The position numbers were made by a program, and so were the translations under genes. From the NCBI RefSeq assembly GCF_010729665.1, contig NZ_AP022610.1:2976001-3040000 (forward strand): a stretch of 64,000 nucleotides of DNA, written 5' to 3'. The notes below the pieces were generated by a model. It saw nothing but the letters and a program-made list of their open reading frames with translations, had not been told where the DNA came from and did no database searches. Shown here piece after piece: positions 25,241 through 33,780 of this stretch; positions within the stretch are counted from its first letter, which is position 1, and every line of letters starts with the position of its first letter. This DNA comes from Mycolicibacterium madagascariense (lineage in GTDB: Bacteria; Actinomycetota; Actinomycetes; Mycobacteriales; Mycobacteriaceae).

Positions 25241-26344
25241 ATGCCCGTGGCACTCATCTGTGGCGGTGGAATCGCCGGGTTGTCTTCTGCCCTGCACCTC
25301 AAGAAGGAGGGGTGGACCGTCCGCATCTTCGAAAAGGATCCCGAATTACGCACCGCCGGTGTGGGTCTCAACATTTGGCCGAACGGTGTTCGGGTCCTGC
25401 AGGGCCTTGGGCTCGGTGCGAACTACCTCGCCAACGCGGCGACGATCGACCGGTGGTGGACGCTGGACAGCGACGGTGCCCAGACATCGGAGGTCGACGT
25501 GAGCGTGTGGAGCGAGGAACTCGGCGCACCGATCACCGGGGCACGGCGGGTGCGGCTCAACGCGCTGCTCGCAGCTGGCTTCGACGACGACGAGATCGTC
25601 TACGAGCGCACCGCGGAGCGCTACGAACAGACCGATCGCGACATCACGGTGTTCTTCGCCGAGGGGGACCACGCCACGGGCGACGTGCTGCTGGGCACCG
25701 ACGGCGTGGGCTCCAAGATCCGCAACCACATGTTCGGCGAACCGCAGGTGTTCACCAACGAGGGGATCTTCCGCTGGCGGGGCGTCTTCGACTGCGCCAG
25801 CGCCGGTGTGCCGACCACTGTCCAGGCCGACGTCTTCGGCCCGAATGGCCACGTGGGCTGGATCCCGATCGACCAGACCCATGCGTATTGGTACGGCAGT
25901 CTCGACGGTCTCGCGACGTTCGACGCCTTCCGCGCGTCGTGCGGAGGGTGGACCAACACTCCGGTGCCACGGATTCTCGACGTCAGCGAGCCGGGCAGTG
26001 TGATGGGTCGCGAGGTCGTCCACTTGCGAAACCATCTGCCCCGCTGGACCGACGGCCGCGCCGTGCTCATCGGCGACTCGGCTCATCCGATGTACCCGGG
26101 CATGGCCCAGGGCGCCAATCAGGCACTCATCGACGGCCAGACGCTCGCTCGTCATCTCGCATCATCGTCCTCGGACCTGGGCACCGCGATGAACGCGTTC
26201 GAAGACGACCGTCTTCCGGTGGCCCACAAGATGGTCGAGTATTCGCGACTGCACTTCGACTACGTCGTCACCCGCAAGCAATATGCGACGGGAGGGGTCA
26301 ACTGGCAGATTTCGCGATACCTCGAATTCGAAGGCCCTCGGTAG
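25241..26344 (+). CDS. FAD-dependent monooxygenase (salicylate hydroxylase-like)
   Basis: 367 aa class A flavin monooxygenase. The N-terminal FAD motif is GGGIAGLSSALHLKKEGWTVRIFEKD, the middle DG motif VLLGTDGVGSKIR, and the GD motif AVLIGDSAHPMYPGMAQGANQALIDG. Such enzymes hydroxylate aromatic or related rings with NAD(P)H and O2. AGAGG lies 12 nt before the ATG. It follows the hydroxyacid dehydrogenase and is near the MES-like esterase and an APC permease; an aromatic-acid pathway is possible but unproven. Confidence 0.85.
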   Translation: MPVALICGGGIAGLSSALHLKKEGWTVRIFEKDPELRTAGVGLNIWPNGVRVLQGLGLGANYLANAATIDRWWTLDSDGAQTSEVDVSVWSEELGAPITGARRVRLNALLAAGFDDDEIVYERTAERYEQTDRDITVFFAEGDHATGDVLLGTDGVGSKIRNHMFGEPQVFTNEGIFRWRGVFDCASAGVPTTVQADVFGPNGHVGWIPIDQTHAYWYGSLDGLATFDAFRASCGGWTNTPVPRILDVSEPGSVMGREVVHLRNHLPRWTDGRAVLIGDSAHPMYPGMAQGANQALIDGQTLARHLASSSSDLGTAMNAFEDDRLPVAHKMVEYSRLHFDYVVTRKQYATGGVNWQISRYLEFEGPR

Positions 26345-26470
26345 CGATGCCAGCGCCCACACCTAGATTTCATCGCGATTAACGGAGGCCGCAAGTCTGC
26401 TGTCAATACGCTGTCGTTGCGCTCTGAATATCCGTCGTGCGCACATTGCCCTCCCAACCCTGCTGCCACG

Positions 26471-26499
26471 TGCACGGTGCGGAGTACCGTTACCGTGCA
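26471..26499. promoter_or_regulatory. inverted repeat upstream of the APC permease
   Basis: TGCACGGT (26471-26478) and ACCGTGCA (26492-26499) form a perfect 8-bp inverted repeat with a 13-bp spacer. A shorter GCCCA/TGGGC repeat lies at 26618-26633. Both are in the 310-bp region between the monooxygenase stop and the permease start, which has no gene. The first could be an operator or a terminator stem for the monooxygenase. Confidence 0.35.
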
Positions 26500-26654
26500 A
26501 CGCTTTTCGTCGCACGCCGACCACGCCTTCGGGTCGATCGGCGCGCTGTCGGGTGGACACATCACGGGGGTTACACCGCGGTGAATTGGACGTAACCCGA
26601 GCTGTTTAGCGTTGTGCGCCCATGCACGTGGGCTCGTGACGAGGAGTGACGGCG

Positions 26655-28334
26655 ATGACGGTAGAGACAGGCGTGACACAGGCCAGCCCCGGGTTGCAGC
26701 GGTCGGTCGGCTTCTGGGGGCTGATGTTCGTGTCGCTGGGATCCATCATCGGCTCCGGCTGGCTGCTGAGCGCCTTGAGCGCCACGCAATCCGCGGGTCC
26801 GGCGGCCATCCTGTCGTGGGTCTTGGCGGCGGCGATGTTGATCGTCCTCGCACTCGTCTTCGCCGAGCTGGGCGGCGCCTACCCGGTCGCCGGCGGCTCT
26901 GGGCGATTTCCGTACTACTCGCATGGCGCCTTCAGCGGATTCGTCGCCGCGTGGGCGTCGTGGCTGCAGGCCGTTGCGATCGCACCGATCGAAATCCTCG
27001 GAGCCATCACCTATGTGAACAGCGTGGGGTGGGTCAATCAGCACTTCAACATGCTCAACAGCGACACCGGGTTGTTGAACCTCAACGGCCTCATCGTGGC
27101 CACGATCTTGATGATCCTCTTCACCGGGATGAATCTGGCGGGGGCCAAGTTCATGTCCGAAAGCAATGGGCTCGTCGTGATCTGGAAGACCGCGGTACCG
27201 CTGCTAGCAATCGTCGTCATCGCGTACCTGTCGTTTCACCCCAGCAACTTCACCGCGGGCGGCAGCTTCATGCCGTTCGGTTTCCACGGCGTGTTCGCCG
27301 CACTGCCTCTCGGCGTGGTGTTCGCCCTGCAGGGCTTCGAACAGGCCGTCCAGCTAGCGGGCGAAGCCAAGAATCCCCAGAAGGACATGTCGCGCGCGAT
27401 CATCACCGCGATGATCATCGGTGCCCTGCTCTACATCGCGCTGCAGGCAGCGTTCATCTTCGCCGTCAAACCCGATGACGTGAAGGGCGGCTGGGCTCAG
27501 CCGCTGGGGACTGGCGGCGCCCATTCGAGCTATGGCGCCTGGTACACCCTGGCGATCGCCGTGGGCGCCGGCTGGCTGGCCGTCATCCTGATCATCGATG
27601 CGGTCGTCTCCCCGTCGGGCACGGGCATCGTCTACATCGGCACTACCGCACGGCTGTCCTATGCGCTCGGCGAGCTGCCCGAGCTGCCGACCCGCCTCGC
27701 CAGCACCGATAAGCGTGGTGTTCCGGTGTGGTCCATCATCGTCTCGGCGGTCATCGGCTGGTTGTGTTTCGGGCCGTTCCCGAGCTGGAGCAAGCTGGTC
27801 GCCGTCGTCACCGGTGCCACTGCCATCATGTACGCATTCGCTCCAATTGCGTTGGCCGCCTTGCGTAGACGTGACGGAGATCGGCCGCGCAGCTACCGCA
27901 TGCCGTTGCCCAGTGTGCTGCTGCCCATCGCCTTCATCTCGGCGAATCTACTGCTGTACTGGGGCGGTTACGACATCGATTGGAAGCTCGACATCGCCCT
28001 AGTGCTCGGCGCCGTGCTGTTCATCGTCGGAGCGGCCATCAAGCACACCTACACCAACGACATGCTGCGCCATGGCTACTGGATATTCCCCTGGCTGATC
28101 GGCATGACGATCATCAGCCACTACGGCAATTACGGCGTGGGAACACATCCGGTATTCGACGGTTTCATCTTCGGCGAATGGTCCGATCTCGTCATCGTGG
28201 CGGTGTTCAGCCTGATCATCTACTACTGGGCGCTCGCCGTCGCCATGCCGACCGACAAGGTCAAGGCCATCGTCGAGAGGGACGCCGACCAGATCGAGGG
28301 TGGAAACGTCCTCGCCGTTCCGCTCAGCTCGTGA
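26655..28334 (+). CDS. APC-superfamily amino acid permease
   Basis: 559 aa with about 12-13 membrane helices. VSLGSIIGSGWLLS in helix 1 is the APC substrate-binding unwound segment, and FALQGFEQAVQLAGEAKNPQKDM is the conserved helix 6-loop region. It resembles the aspartate:proton symporter-like branch. The ATG at 26655 has GAGGAG at a good distance, so it is preferred to the GTG at 26646. Substrate not determinable; an amino acid or organic acid is expected. Confidence 0.85.
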   Translation: MTVETGVTQASPGLQRSVGFWGLMFVSLGSIIGSGWLLSALSATQSAGPAAILSWVLAAAMLIVLALVFAELGGAYPVAGGSGRFPYYSHGAFSGFVAAWASWLQAVAIAPIEILGAITYVNSVGWVNQHFNMLNSDTGLLNLNGLIVATILMILFTGMNLAGAKFMSESNGLVVIWKTAVPLLAIVVIAYLSFHPSNFTAGGSFMPFGFHGVFAALPLGVVFALQGFEQAVQLAGEAKNPQKDMSRAIITAMIIGALLYIALQAAFIFAVKPDDVKGGWAQPLGTGGAHSSYGAWYTLAIAVGAGWLAVILIIDAVVSPSGTGIVYIGTTARLSYALGELPELPTRLASTDKRGVPVWSIIVSAVIGWLCFGPFPSWSKLVAVVTGATAIMYAFAPIALAALRRRDGDRPRSYRMPLPSVLLPIAFISANLLLYWGGYDIDWKLDIALVLGAVLFIVGAAIKHTYTNDMLRHGYWIFPWLIGMTIISHYGNYGVGTHPVFDGFIFGEWSDLVIVAVFSLIIYYWALAVAMPTDKVKAIVERDADQIEGGNVLAVPLSS

Positions 28335-28589
28335 TCGCTTGCGCGTCAACGCAGTGTGATTGAGTAGGACCCACCGCGCGAGCGGTGACACCCGAGGCGC
28401 TATCGTCGGTGGCGATCCGTGCGTCTAGGGTTCCGCGTCAAGCCATTGGCGGTCTGGTCCGAGCGTCGCCAGGTGGTCGCGCCGAAAGGCGTTGCCATCC
28501 ACACCCAAAGGACAAAAACCTAGAGGGCTCACTGTTCGAGTGTCGTCATGCGTCCTGGACGTACGACGACGGAGGCAAGGAGCCCGGTT

Positions 28590-29483
28590 TTGTCCGTCAT
28601 CGAATCTGCCGCCCACCTGCCCACCGCAGGCATCTCGGTCGGCGTCCTCGTGGTCGTCGTTCTCGCGGGTGTCCTGCACGCAGGATGGAACGTCGCGGCG
28701 CATGCGATCACCGACAGACTCGCTGCGCAACTCACCATCGCCGGGGCCTACACGCTGGCGGCAGCTCCGGTCGCCGTGTTCGCCGTGGCTCCGCGGCGCG
28801 GGGCGTGGCCCTTCATCGTGGGGTCTGCGCTCATGCACCTGGTCTATACGGCGCTGCTGATGCGCAGCTATCGACTCGGCGACTTCGGCGTCGCCTACCC
28901 CGTCGCGCGTGCAGTGGCACCGGTGGTGGTCACTGCGTACTCCGTGGCCGTTCTCGGCGAGCACCCTGCCGCGCACCAATGGGCCGGCATCGTGCTGCTC
29001 TGCTCCGGCATCGCGATGGTCGCCGTCGCCAGACCTCCGGGGGCCGGCCGGCCGTCGCGCTCCGCCACGCTGGCGGCGATCGCCACCGGGTCGTGCATCG
29101 CCGCCTACACCGTGATCGACGCCGTGGGGGTCCGCTACAGCGACAGCGTCGCTGGCTACGTCGGCTGGATGTTCCTCCTGCAAGGCCCGCTCATCCTCGC
29201 CTTCCTCGGCGCGGTGATTCCGCCCCGCCGCCTCTGGGACAGAGCGCGCCCCTACCTTCGCGTCGGGCTGACCAGCGGACTGGTATCCCTCGTCGCCTAC
29301 GCCGCAGTGATCTGGGCGCAGGCGCGGTCCCCCGAGGCCACCGGAACCGTGGCGGCGACACGCGAAATCGGCATCGTCATCGCCGCGTTCCTCGGTCGGA
29401 TGCTCTACCGCGAACCACTGGGCCACGCGCGCGTCGTCGGGGCGATCGTCGCCTTCGCCGGCATAGTGGTGACCAGCCTCTAG
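28590..29483 (+). CDS. EamA/DMT-family transporter
   Basis: 297 aa with ten hydrophobic helices arranged as two five-helix EamA repeats (first repeat begins VLVVVVLAGVLHAGWNVAAHAI; the second contains VRYSDSVAGYVGWMFLL). DMT members export or import amino acids and other metabolites. The TTG at 28590 has AAGGAG 7 nt upstream and is favoured; an ATG at 28548 would add 14 residues without a ribosome site. It is convergent with the TetR gene, their stops overlapping by 4 nt. Confidence 0.8.
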   Translation: MSVIESAAHLPTAGISVGVLVVVVLAGVLHAGWNVAAHAITDRLAAQLTIAGAYTLAAAPVAVFAVAPRRGAWPFIVGSALMHLVYTALLMRSYRLGDFGVAYPVARAVAPVVVTAYSVAVLGEHPAAHQWAGIVLLCSGIAMVAVARPPGAGRPSRSATLAAIATGSCIAAYTVIDAVGVRYSDSVAGYVGWMFLLQGPLILAFLGAVIPPRRLWDRARPYLRVGLTSGLVSLVAYAAVIWAQARSPEATGTVAATREIGIVIAAFLGRMLYREPLGHARVVGAIVAFAGIVVTSL

Positions 29484-30094
29484 GAGTCACCGGTGTGGGA
29501 CGCCAGGCTCGTCGCCAAGGGCAGGAAGACGACGTCGACGATCTCGGCGATCGTCTCCGGGGATGCGGGTCGCATGGACATGAAGAGGTCGTGGCGGAGC
29601 AAGTCGCTGGGCAGCGCCTTGATGCGGTCCGGTAGCGGGTTCGGCCCGAGTTCGCCTCGGGCGACGGCACGTTCGACGATCACGTCCATCAGCGAGCGGC
29701 CCTCGGGGAGGAACAGACGGCGAAACCGCGCCGGGGTGCCGCCCTCCTGATCGAAGTACGCACCCAGCCGGACGGTGAATAGCCCGATGAATCCCGACCT
29801 CCGGTCGTTCACCTCGTGCAGGACGGCGAGCACGTCGTCGCGGAGGCTGCCGGTGTCTGGGGCCTCGATCTCGTCGACGTGACCGCGGTGCCGAATCGTG
29901 GCCTCCAACAGATCGATTCGCGACGGCCACCGTCGGTAGAGCACCGAACGGGCCGTCTCCGACCGGCTCGCGACGGCATCGATCGTGAACTTGTCGTAAC
30001 CGGCCTCGAGCAGCTGATCCCATGCCGCGTCGAGGATCGCGGACTCCAGGGCGGCGCCGCGCCGACGCGACACGTGGGGCGTCTTAGAGATCAC
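29480..30094 (-). CDS. TetR-family transcriptional repressor
   Basis: 204 aa. The HTH is at about 30-55 (YDKFTIDAVASRSETARSVLYRRWPSRIDLLEA), with a C-terminal ligand/dimer domain ending in PLATSLASHTGDS. The GTG start is at 30094, and the adjacent inverted repeats at 30097-30136 are the likely operators. It diverges from a flavin monooxygenase by 77 bp, so it probably represses both. The inducer would be a compound handled by the monooxygenase; identity unknown. Confidence 0.92.
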   Translation of the reverse strand: MISKTPHVSRRRGAALESAILDAAWDQLLEAGYDKFTIDAVASRSETARSVLYRRWPSRIDLLEATIRHRGHVDEIEAPDTGSLRDDVLAVLHEVNDRRSGFIGLFTVRLGAYFDQEGGTPARFRRLFLPEGRSLMDVIVERAVARGELGPNPLPDRIKALPSDLLRHDLFMSMRPASPETIAEIVDVVFLPLATSLASHTGDS

Positions 30095-30096
30095 TT

Positions 30097-30136
30097 GCGT
30101 AGCTTATCGTACGCTGCTACCTTCGGGTCGATAAGC
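30097..30136. promoter_or_regulatory. TetR operator region with overlapping inverted repeats
   Basis: Two perfect inverted repeats: GCGTA (30097-30101) N8 TACGC (30110-30114), and GCTTATCG (30102-30109) N19 CGATAAGC (30129-30136). The left arm of the second fills the spacer of the first. They lie 3 bp before the TetR start and about 36 bp before the monooxygenase start, whose ribosome site AAGGAG follows. Confidence 0.6.
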
Positions 30137-30171
30137 AACATATGTGTATCTAATGCTAAAGGAGAACGTCG

Positions 30172-31398
30172 ATGCCCCCTCGCAGCGCCCTGGTCTCCGG
30201 CGCAAGCATCGCCGGCCCGGTCCTGGCCTTCTGGCTCGCAGAGGCCGGCTGGGACGTGACCGTCGTCGAACGGGCCGAGCGCCTGCGCACCAGCGGATAC
30301 CCCGTCGACGTGCGCGGGACGGCTGTGGACGTCATCCGGCGGATGGGCCTGCAGGACGCGCTCGCAGCCGCACGGTACCGCCACGCTCCGATCGCCCTGC
30401 TCACGCCAGGAGGCCGTCGGTTGACCACGTTGGACTTCGGCGAGCTGCTCAACGACACGACCGCCGGCGACGTCGAGATCTCCCGGGGAGACCTCGGAAG
30501 GATCCTGTACGAAGCCGCCGCCGACCGGGTGACCTACGTCTTCGGGGACTCGATCACCGGCATCGAGCAGACCGACGCCGGGGTGAACGTCACATTCGCG
30601 GTCCGCGCGCCGCAGTCGTTCGACGTCGTGATCGGAGCCGACGGCATCCACTCCAACGTGCGTCGCCTCGCCTTTGGTGCCGAGCAGCACTTCATCCGGC
30701 ACCTCGGGCCGCTGGCCGCCATCTGGGACCTACCGGCCGGCAGCTTCGCACCAGGCGACGGGTTCATGTACTCCCACGCCGGACGGACCGTCGTCGTCGA
30801 ACGACCCACCGAACACGCACCGGCTCGCGCGTTCCTGGCCTTCGTCCACGACGACCCGGGCTCGGTGGACACGCGCGACCGGGCGACCGCCGCCGCGTCG
30901 ATCCGAACCGCCTTCGCCGAAGACCGTTGGCGCACAGCCGATGTCATCGACACACTGACCGACGCCGGGGACGTGTACTTCGACACCGTCAGCCAGATCC
31001 GGATGGACCGATGGAGTGCTGACCGCGTCGCACTGGTCGGTGACGCGGCCTACGCGCCGGCGTTCCTGTCCGGCCAGGGCACCAGCATCGCGATCGCGGG
31101 CGCGTACGTGCTGGCGAGTGAACTCGTCCGCCACCAGCACCCGCGCGCCGCGTTCGAGGCCTACGAGCGCAGGATGCGCCGCTACGTCGAGAAGAACCAA
31201 GACCTCGCCCTGCGGACCGACTCGTCGGTGATCGCTCGCAGCCGAAGGGAACTGCTGCGCCGCAACATTCGTCTGTCGATCGTGCCACTACTGCAGCGGC
31301 TCGGACTCGCCGCGACGTCGAGGCCCCCGCTCCGTGAGGCGGCGACGGATTTGACGCTGAAAGCCGACGATTTACGACGGAGCCGCATTCCACGTTGA
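30172..31398 (+). CDS. FAD-dependent monooxygenase (TetX/class A type)
   Basis: 408 aa. FAD motif SGASIAGPVLAFWLAEAGWDVTVVERA, DG motif VVIGADGIHSNVR, GD motif VALVGDAAYAPAFLSGQGTSIAIAGAYVLA. The PAFLSGQGTSIAIAGAY region is typical of the TetX-like branch that hydroxylates polycyclic drugs or aromatic compounds, but the substrate cannot be read from sequence. AAAGGAGA precedes the ATG. Divergent from a TetR repressor with operators between them, so expression is probably substrate-induced. Confidence 0.88.
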   Translation: MPPRSALVSGASIAGPVLAFWLAEAGWDVTVVERAERLRTSGYPVDVRGTAVDVIRRMGLQDALAAARYRHAPIALLTPGGRRLTTLDFGELLNDTTAGDVEISRGDLGRILYEAAADRVTYVFGDSITGIEQTDAGVNVTFAVRAPQSFDVVIGADGIHSNVRRLAFGAEQHFIRHLGPLAAIWDLPAGSFAPGDGFMYSHAGRTVVVERPTEHAPARAFLAFVHDDPGSVDTRDRATAAASIRTAFAEDRWRTADVIDTLTDAGDVYFDTVSQIRMDRWSADRVALVGDAAYAPAFLSGQGTSIAIAGAYVLASELVRHQHPRAAFEAYERRMRRYVEKNQDLALRTDSSVIARSRRELLRRNIRLSIVPLLQRLGLAATSRPPLREAATDLTLKADDLRRSRIPR

Positions 31399-31719
31399 GG
31401 CGCTGGCGATTCGGGAGATGCGGCGGTGGGGCGCCGGGTCACCGCCGTTCGATCTGCAGACCTGCCGAGGCCAGCACGTCGACGATCTCCCACGGTTGAG
31501 ACTTGGCCGGTGCACGTCATGACGATTGGGCGCCCGCAGATCCAGCACCCTAATGGCGATGACGACATCTCGAGAGGCCGGTCCGGCTGACGCCCTACTC
31601 CCCTGTCCGACAATCGTTTCCGCATGGGGCACACCAGTTCGCCCGCGACGCGACCTCCGCGTTGATCGTGACGATCCTGCGTCGGCCGACCCTCACCGGG
31701 GTAACTTCGACGTACCGCC
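31399..31719. other. intergenic region, no gene seen
   Basis: 321 bp downstream of the monooxygenase and upstream of the antiporter. I see no convincing gene or strong structure; open frames here lack codon bias and family likeness. Confidence 0.4.
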
Positions 31720-33234
31720 GTGCCTCGAACGGGAGCATCACGCGAGGGACCGAAAGGAGTTGCCGCCATCGACGACACGGCGCGCTACGCCCTCCTCATA
31801 CTGTGCGCCAGCGCCGTAGGACTCGTCGCGCTGATGGCGAACCGTCTCACCGAACGACTGAAGATCCCCACTCCCCTGCTGGTGCTCGCCGGTGGCGCGG
31901 TGGCCGCCAACGCGCTGACCGCTCTGCAGGCACCGCCGGAGCACGTGGTGGAACGGATCATCACCGTCGCGCTGATCCTGGTGCTGTTCGACGGTGGCAT
32001 GCACATCGGCTGGCCGCGATTCCGTGCGGCCGCGGGCCCGATCGTCTCGACGGGTGTCGTGGGCACCTTCCTCACCGCGGCGGCGTCGGCGGTGCTGCTG
32101 CACGTGGCCTTCGGCATCGACTGGTATCTGGCCGCGCTGGTGGCCACCGCCGTCGCCCCGACCGACCCCGCCGTGGTGTTCTCCGTGCTGGGCCGACGGG
32201 AGATCGCCGGACGCAGCGGCACCATCCTGGAGGGTGAATCCGGCGCCAACGACCCCGTCGGCATCGCCCTGATGTCGAGCCTGCTCGCCGCGGGTGCGGT
32301 GAGTATCGCCGGTTTCGCCAACGTCGGCGTGACGTTCTGCCTGCAGATGGTGATCGGCGCGGTGATCGGACTCGTCGGCGGCCGGGCGCTGCTGATCTTC
32401 GTCCGCCGGGTGCCGCTTCCCAGCGAGGGGCTCTACCCACTGCGGACCCTGGCCGTCGCGTTGATGCTCTACGGCGTGACCACGCTGGCACACGGCTCGG
32501 GTTTCCTGGCCGTGTTCGTCGCCGGCATCGTGGTGGGCGACGCGCGGGTGCCGTACCGGCAGGAGGTCGCGCGTTTTCACGCCGCGCTGGCCGGCCTGGC
32601 CGAGATCGTGGCGTTCGGCGTCCTGGGCCTGACCGTCGATCTGCACGTGCTCGGCCGTCCGGACGTCTGGATTCCCGGACTGCTGCTCGGTGTCGCGCTC
32701 ACCGTCGTCATCCGGCCACTGGGCGTGGGCATCTGCCTGATACCGGTGCGCCTGCGACGCAACGAGCGTGCGTTCATCCTGTTCGCAGGGCTCAAGGGCG
32801 CCGTGCCCATCCTGCTCGGTGAGCTGCTGCGCACCGCCGGGGTGCCACAGGCCGAACGCCTCTACGGCATCGTCGTCGTGGTCGTGACGTTCTCGGTGTT
32901 GGTGCAGGGCGGCAGCGTGCCCATGGTCGCGCGGCTGCTCCGGTTGCCGATGCGCACGACCGAACCCGAACCCTGGGCCGTCGGCGTGCGACTGCGTGAC
33001 GAACCGCACGGCGTGCAGCGCCTCACCGTCGCCGCCGGATCCGCCGCGGACGGCATGACGGTCGAGTCGCTCGGCGACGTCGCCGGTGACGTCTGGGTCA
33101 GCATCGTGGTGCGGGCCAGCGGCCTGGTCCCCGTGCGCGCCGACACCGAGTTGCAGGCCGGCGACGTGGTCGTCATCCTCGCCGAGTCCGAACACAGCGC
33201 GCGACTGAACCAATTGTTCTGCCGCGCAGACTAG
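31720..33234 (+). CDS. CPA1-type cation/proton antiporter with C-terminal RCK/TrkA-C domain
   Basis: 504 aa. Twelve or so membrane helices carry the CPA1 core: TAVAPTDPAVVFSVLG and GESGANDPVGIALM (the ND pair is the ion site). The C-terminal cytoplasmic part (from about 425) is a TrkA-C-like ligand-binding domain (VESLGDVAGDVWVSIVVRASGLVPVRADTELQAGDVVVIL). This resembles bacterial K+/H+ or Na+/H+ antiporters of the CvrA/KhaP kind. The start is uncertain: GTG 31720 has no clear ribosome site, and an AGGAG at 31755-31759 is not followed by an in-frame start. Confidence 0.85.
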   Translation: MPRTGASREGPKGVAAIDDTARYALLILCASAVGLVALMANRLTERLKIPTPLLVLAGGAVAANALTALQAPPEHVVERIITVALILVLFDGGMHIGWPRFRAAAGPIVSTGVVGTFLTAAASAVLLHVAFGIDWYLAALVATAVAPTDPAVVFSVLGRREIAGRSGTILEGESGANDPVGIALMSSLLAAGAVSIAGFANVGVTFCLQMVIGAVIGLVGGRALLIFVRRVPLPSEGLYPLRTLAVALMLYGVTTLAHGSGFLAVFVAGIVVGDARVPYRQEVARFHAALAGLAEIVAFGVLGLTVDLHVLGRPDVWIPGLLLGVALTVVIRPLGVGICLIPVRLRRNERAFILFAGLKGAVPILLGELLRTAGVPQAERLYGIVVVVVTFSVLVQGGSVPMVARLLRLPMRTTEPEPWAVGVRLRDEPHGVQRLTVAAGSAADGMTVESLGDVAGDVWVSIVVRASGLVPVRADTELQAGDVVVILAESEHSARLNQLFCRAD

Positions 33235-33249
33235 TTCGCCACTGTCGTC

Positions 33250-33717
33250 TCAGCGCACCATCGCCTGGATCTGTGCCCAGTAGCGGTCTTGGTCGGCCTT
33301 GGGCACCGGCGGGGCGAATCGCACGACGATGGTCTGGACCTGATCCAACCCATTCTGCTGGGCGTACGTCCGGGCCGCTGCCGTGGACGGAAAGGACTTG
33401 ACCCGCAACGTGTCCGTGACGATCGACTGCACGCATCCCGCCGCCGGGCATTCCTGGGCCGTGGTATCGAGAGGATGGGGTACGGCAAGACCGTCGCGGT
33501 CGAGGGCGTCGACGACGTCGCGCGCCGTCATCCGAGTGGGCGCACCACCCGCGGCCGCCGCCGCAGGAGCGTCCGAACCCGCCGACGACGACGTCGCGGG
33601 CGCCGGGTAACCCGGCATCGGACCGGCACAGCCCCCGGCTACCACGGCCGTCGTCGCACACGCGATGACGGTTCCCAGAGGCCACCATCGAATCCCACTG
33701 TCACGCAACGAAGACAT
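33250..33717 (-). CDS. putative lipoprotein
   Basis: 155 aa. A signal peptide ends in the lipobox VVAGGC (Cys at about 28), followed by an Ala/Ser/Pro-rich linker and a small domain with two further cysteines (QECPAAGCVQSI) that could form a disulfide. It is probably anchored outside the cytoplasmic membrane. I do not recognise the family. It lies divergent from the CLC gene and convergent with the antiporter gene. The ATG at 33717 was chosen because it starts directly before the signal sequence. Confidence 0.7.
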   Translation of the reverse strand: MSSLRDSGIRWWPLGTVIACATTAVVAGGCAGPMPGYPAPATSSSAGSDAPAAAAAGGAPTRMTARDVVDALDRDGLAVPHPLDTTAQECPAAGCVQSIVTDTLRVKSFPSTAAARTYAQQNGLDQVQTIVVRFAPPVPKADQDRYWAQIQAMVR

Positions 33718-33759
33718 CCATTTCTCGACGACGGGCGACCCCTGAATTACCGAATGTAC

Positions 33760-33780
33760 TGCAACTATTGCATACTGCAA
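33760..33780. promoter_or_regulatory. triple TTGCA/TGCAA half-sites overlapping the CLC start, candidate MarR operator
   Basis: TGCAA (33760-33764), TTGCA (33768-33772) and TGCAA (33776-33780) alternate at an exact 8-bp period, giving two overlapping palindromes (TGCAA-CTA-TTGCA and TTGCA-TAC-TGCAA). TTACCG (33747-33752) and CATACT (33771-33776), 18 bp apart, could be the promoter. The CLC transcript would then be nearly leaderless, and a bound regulator would cover the -10. Similar half-sites lie upstream of the rhodopsin gene. Confidence 0.5.

Noticed and set aside
31738..33213. 491-codon open frame antisense to the CPA1 antiporter
   Set aside because: Its protein is a low-complexity His/Gly/Gln/Asp mix typical of a GC-rich shadow frame, while the plus strand encodes a full antiporter with membrane helices.
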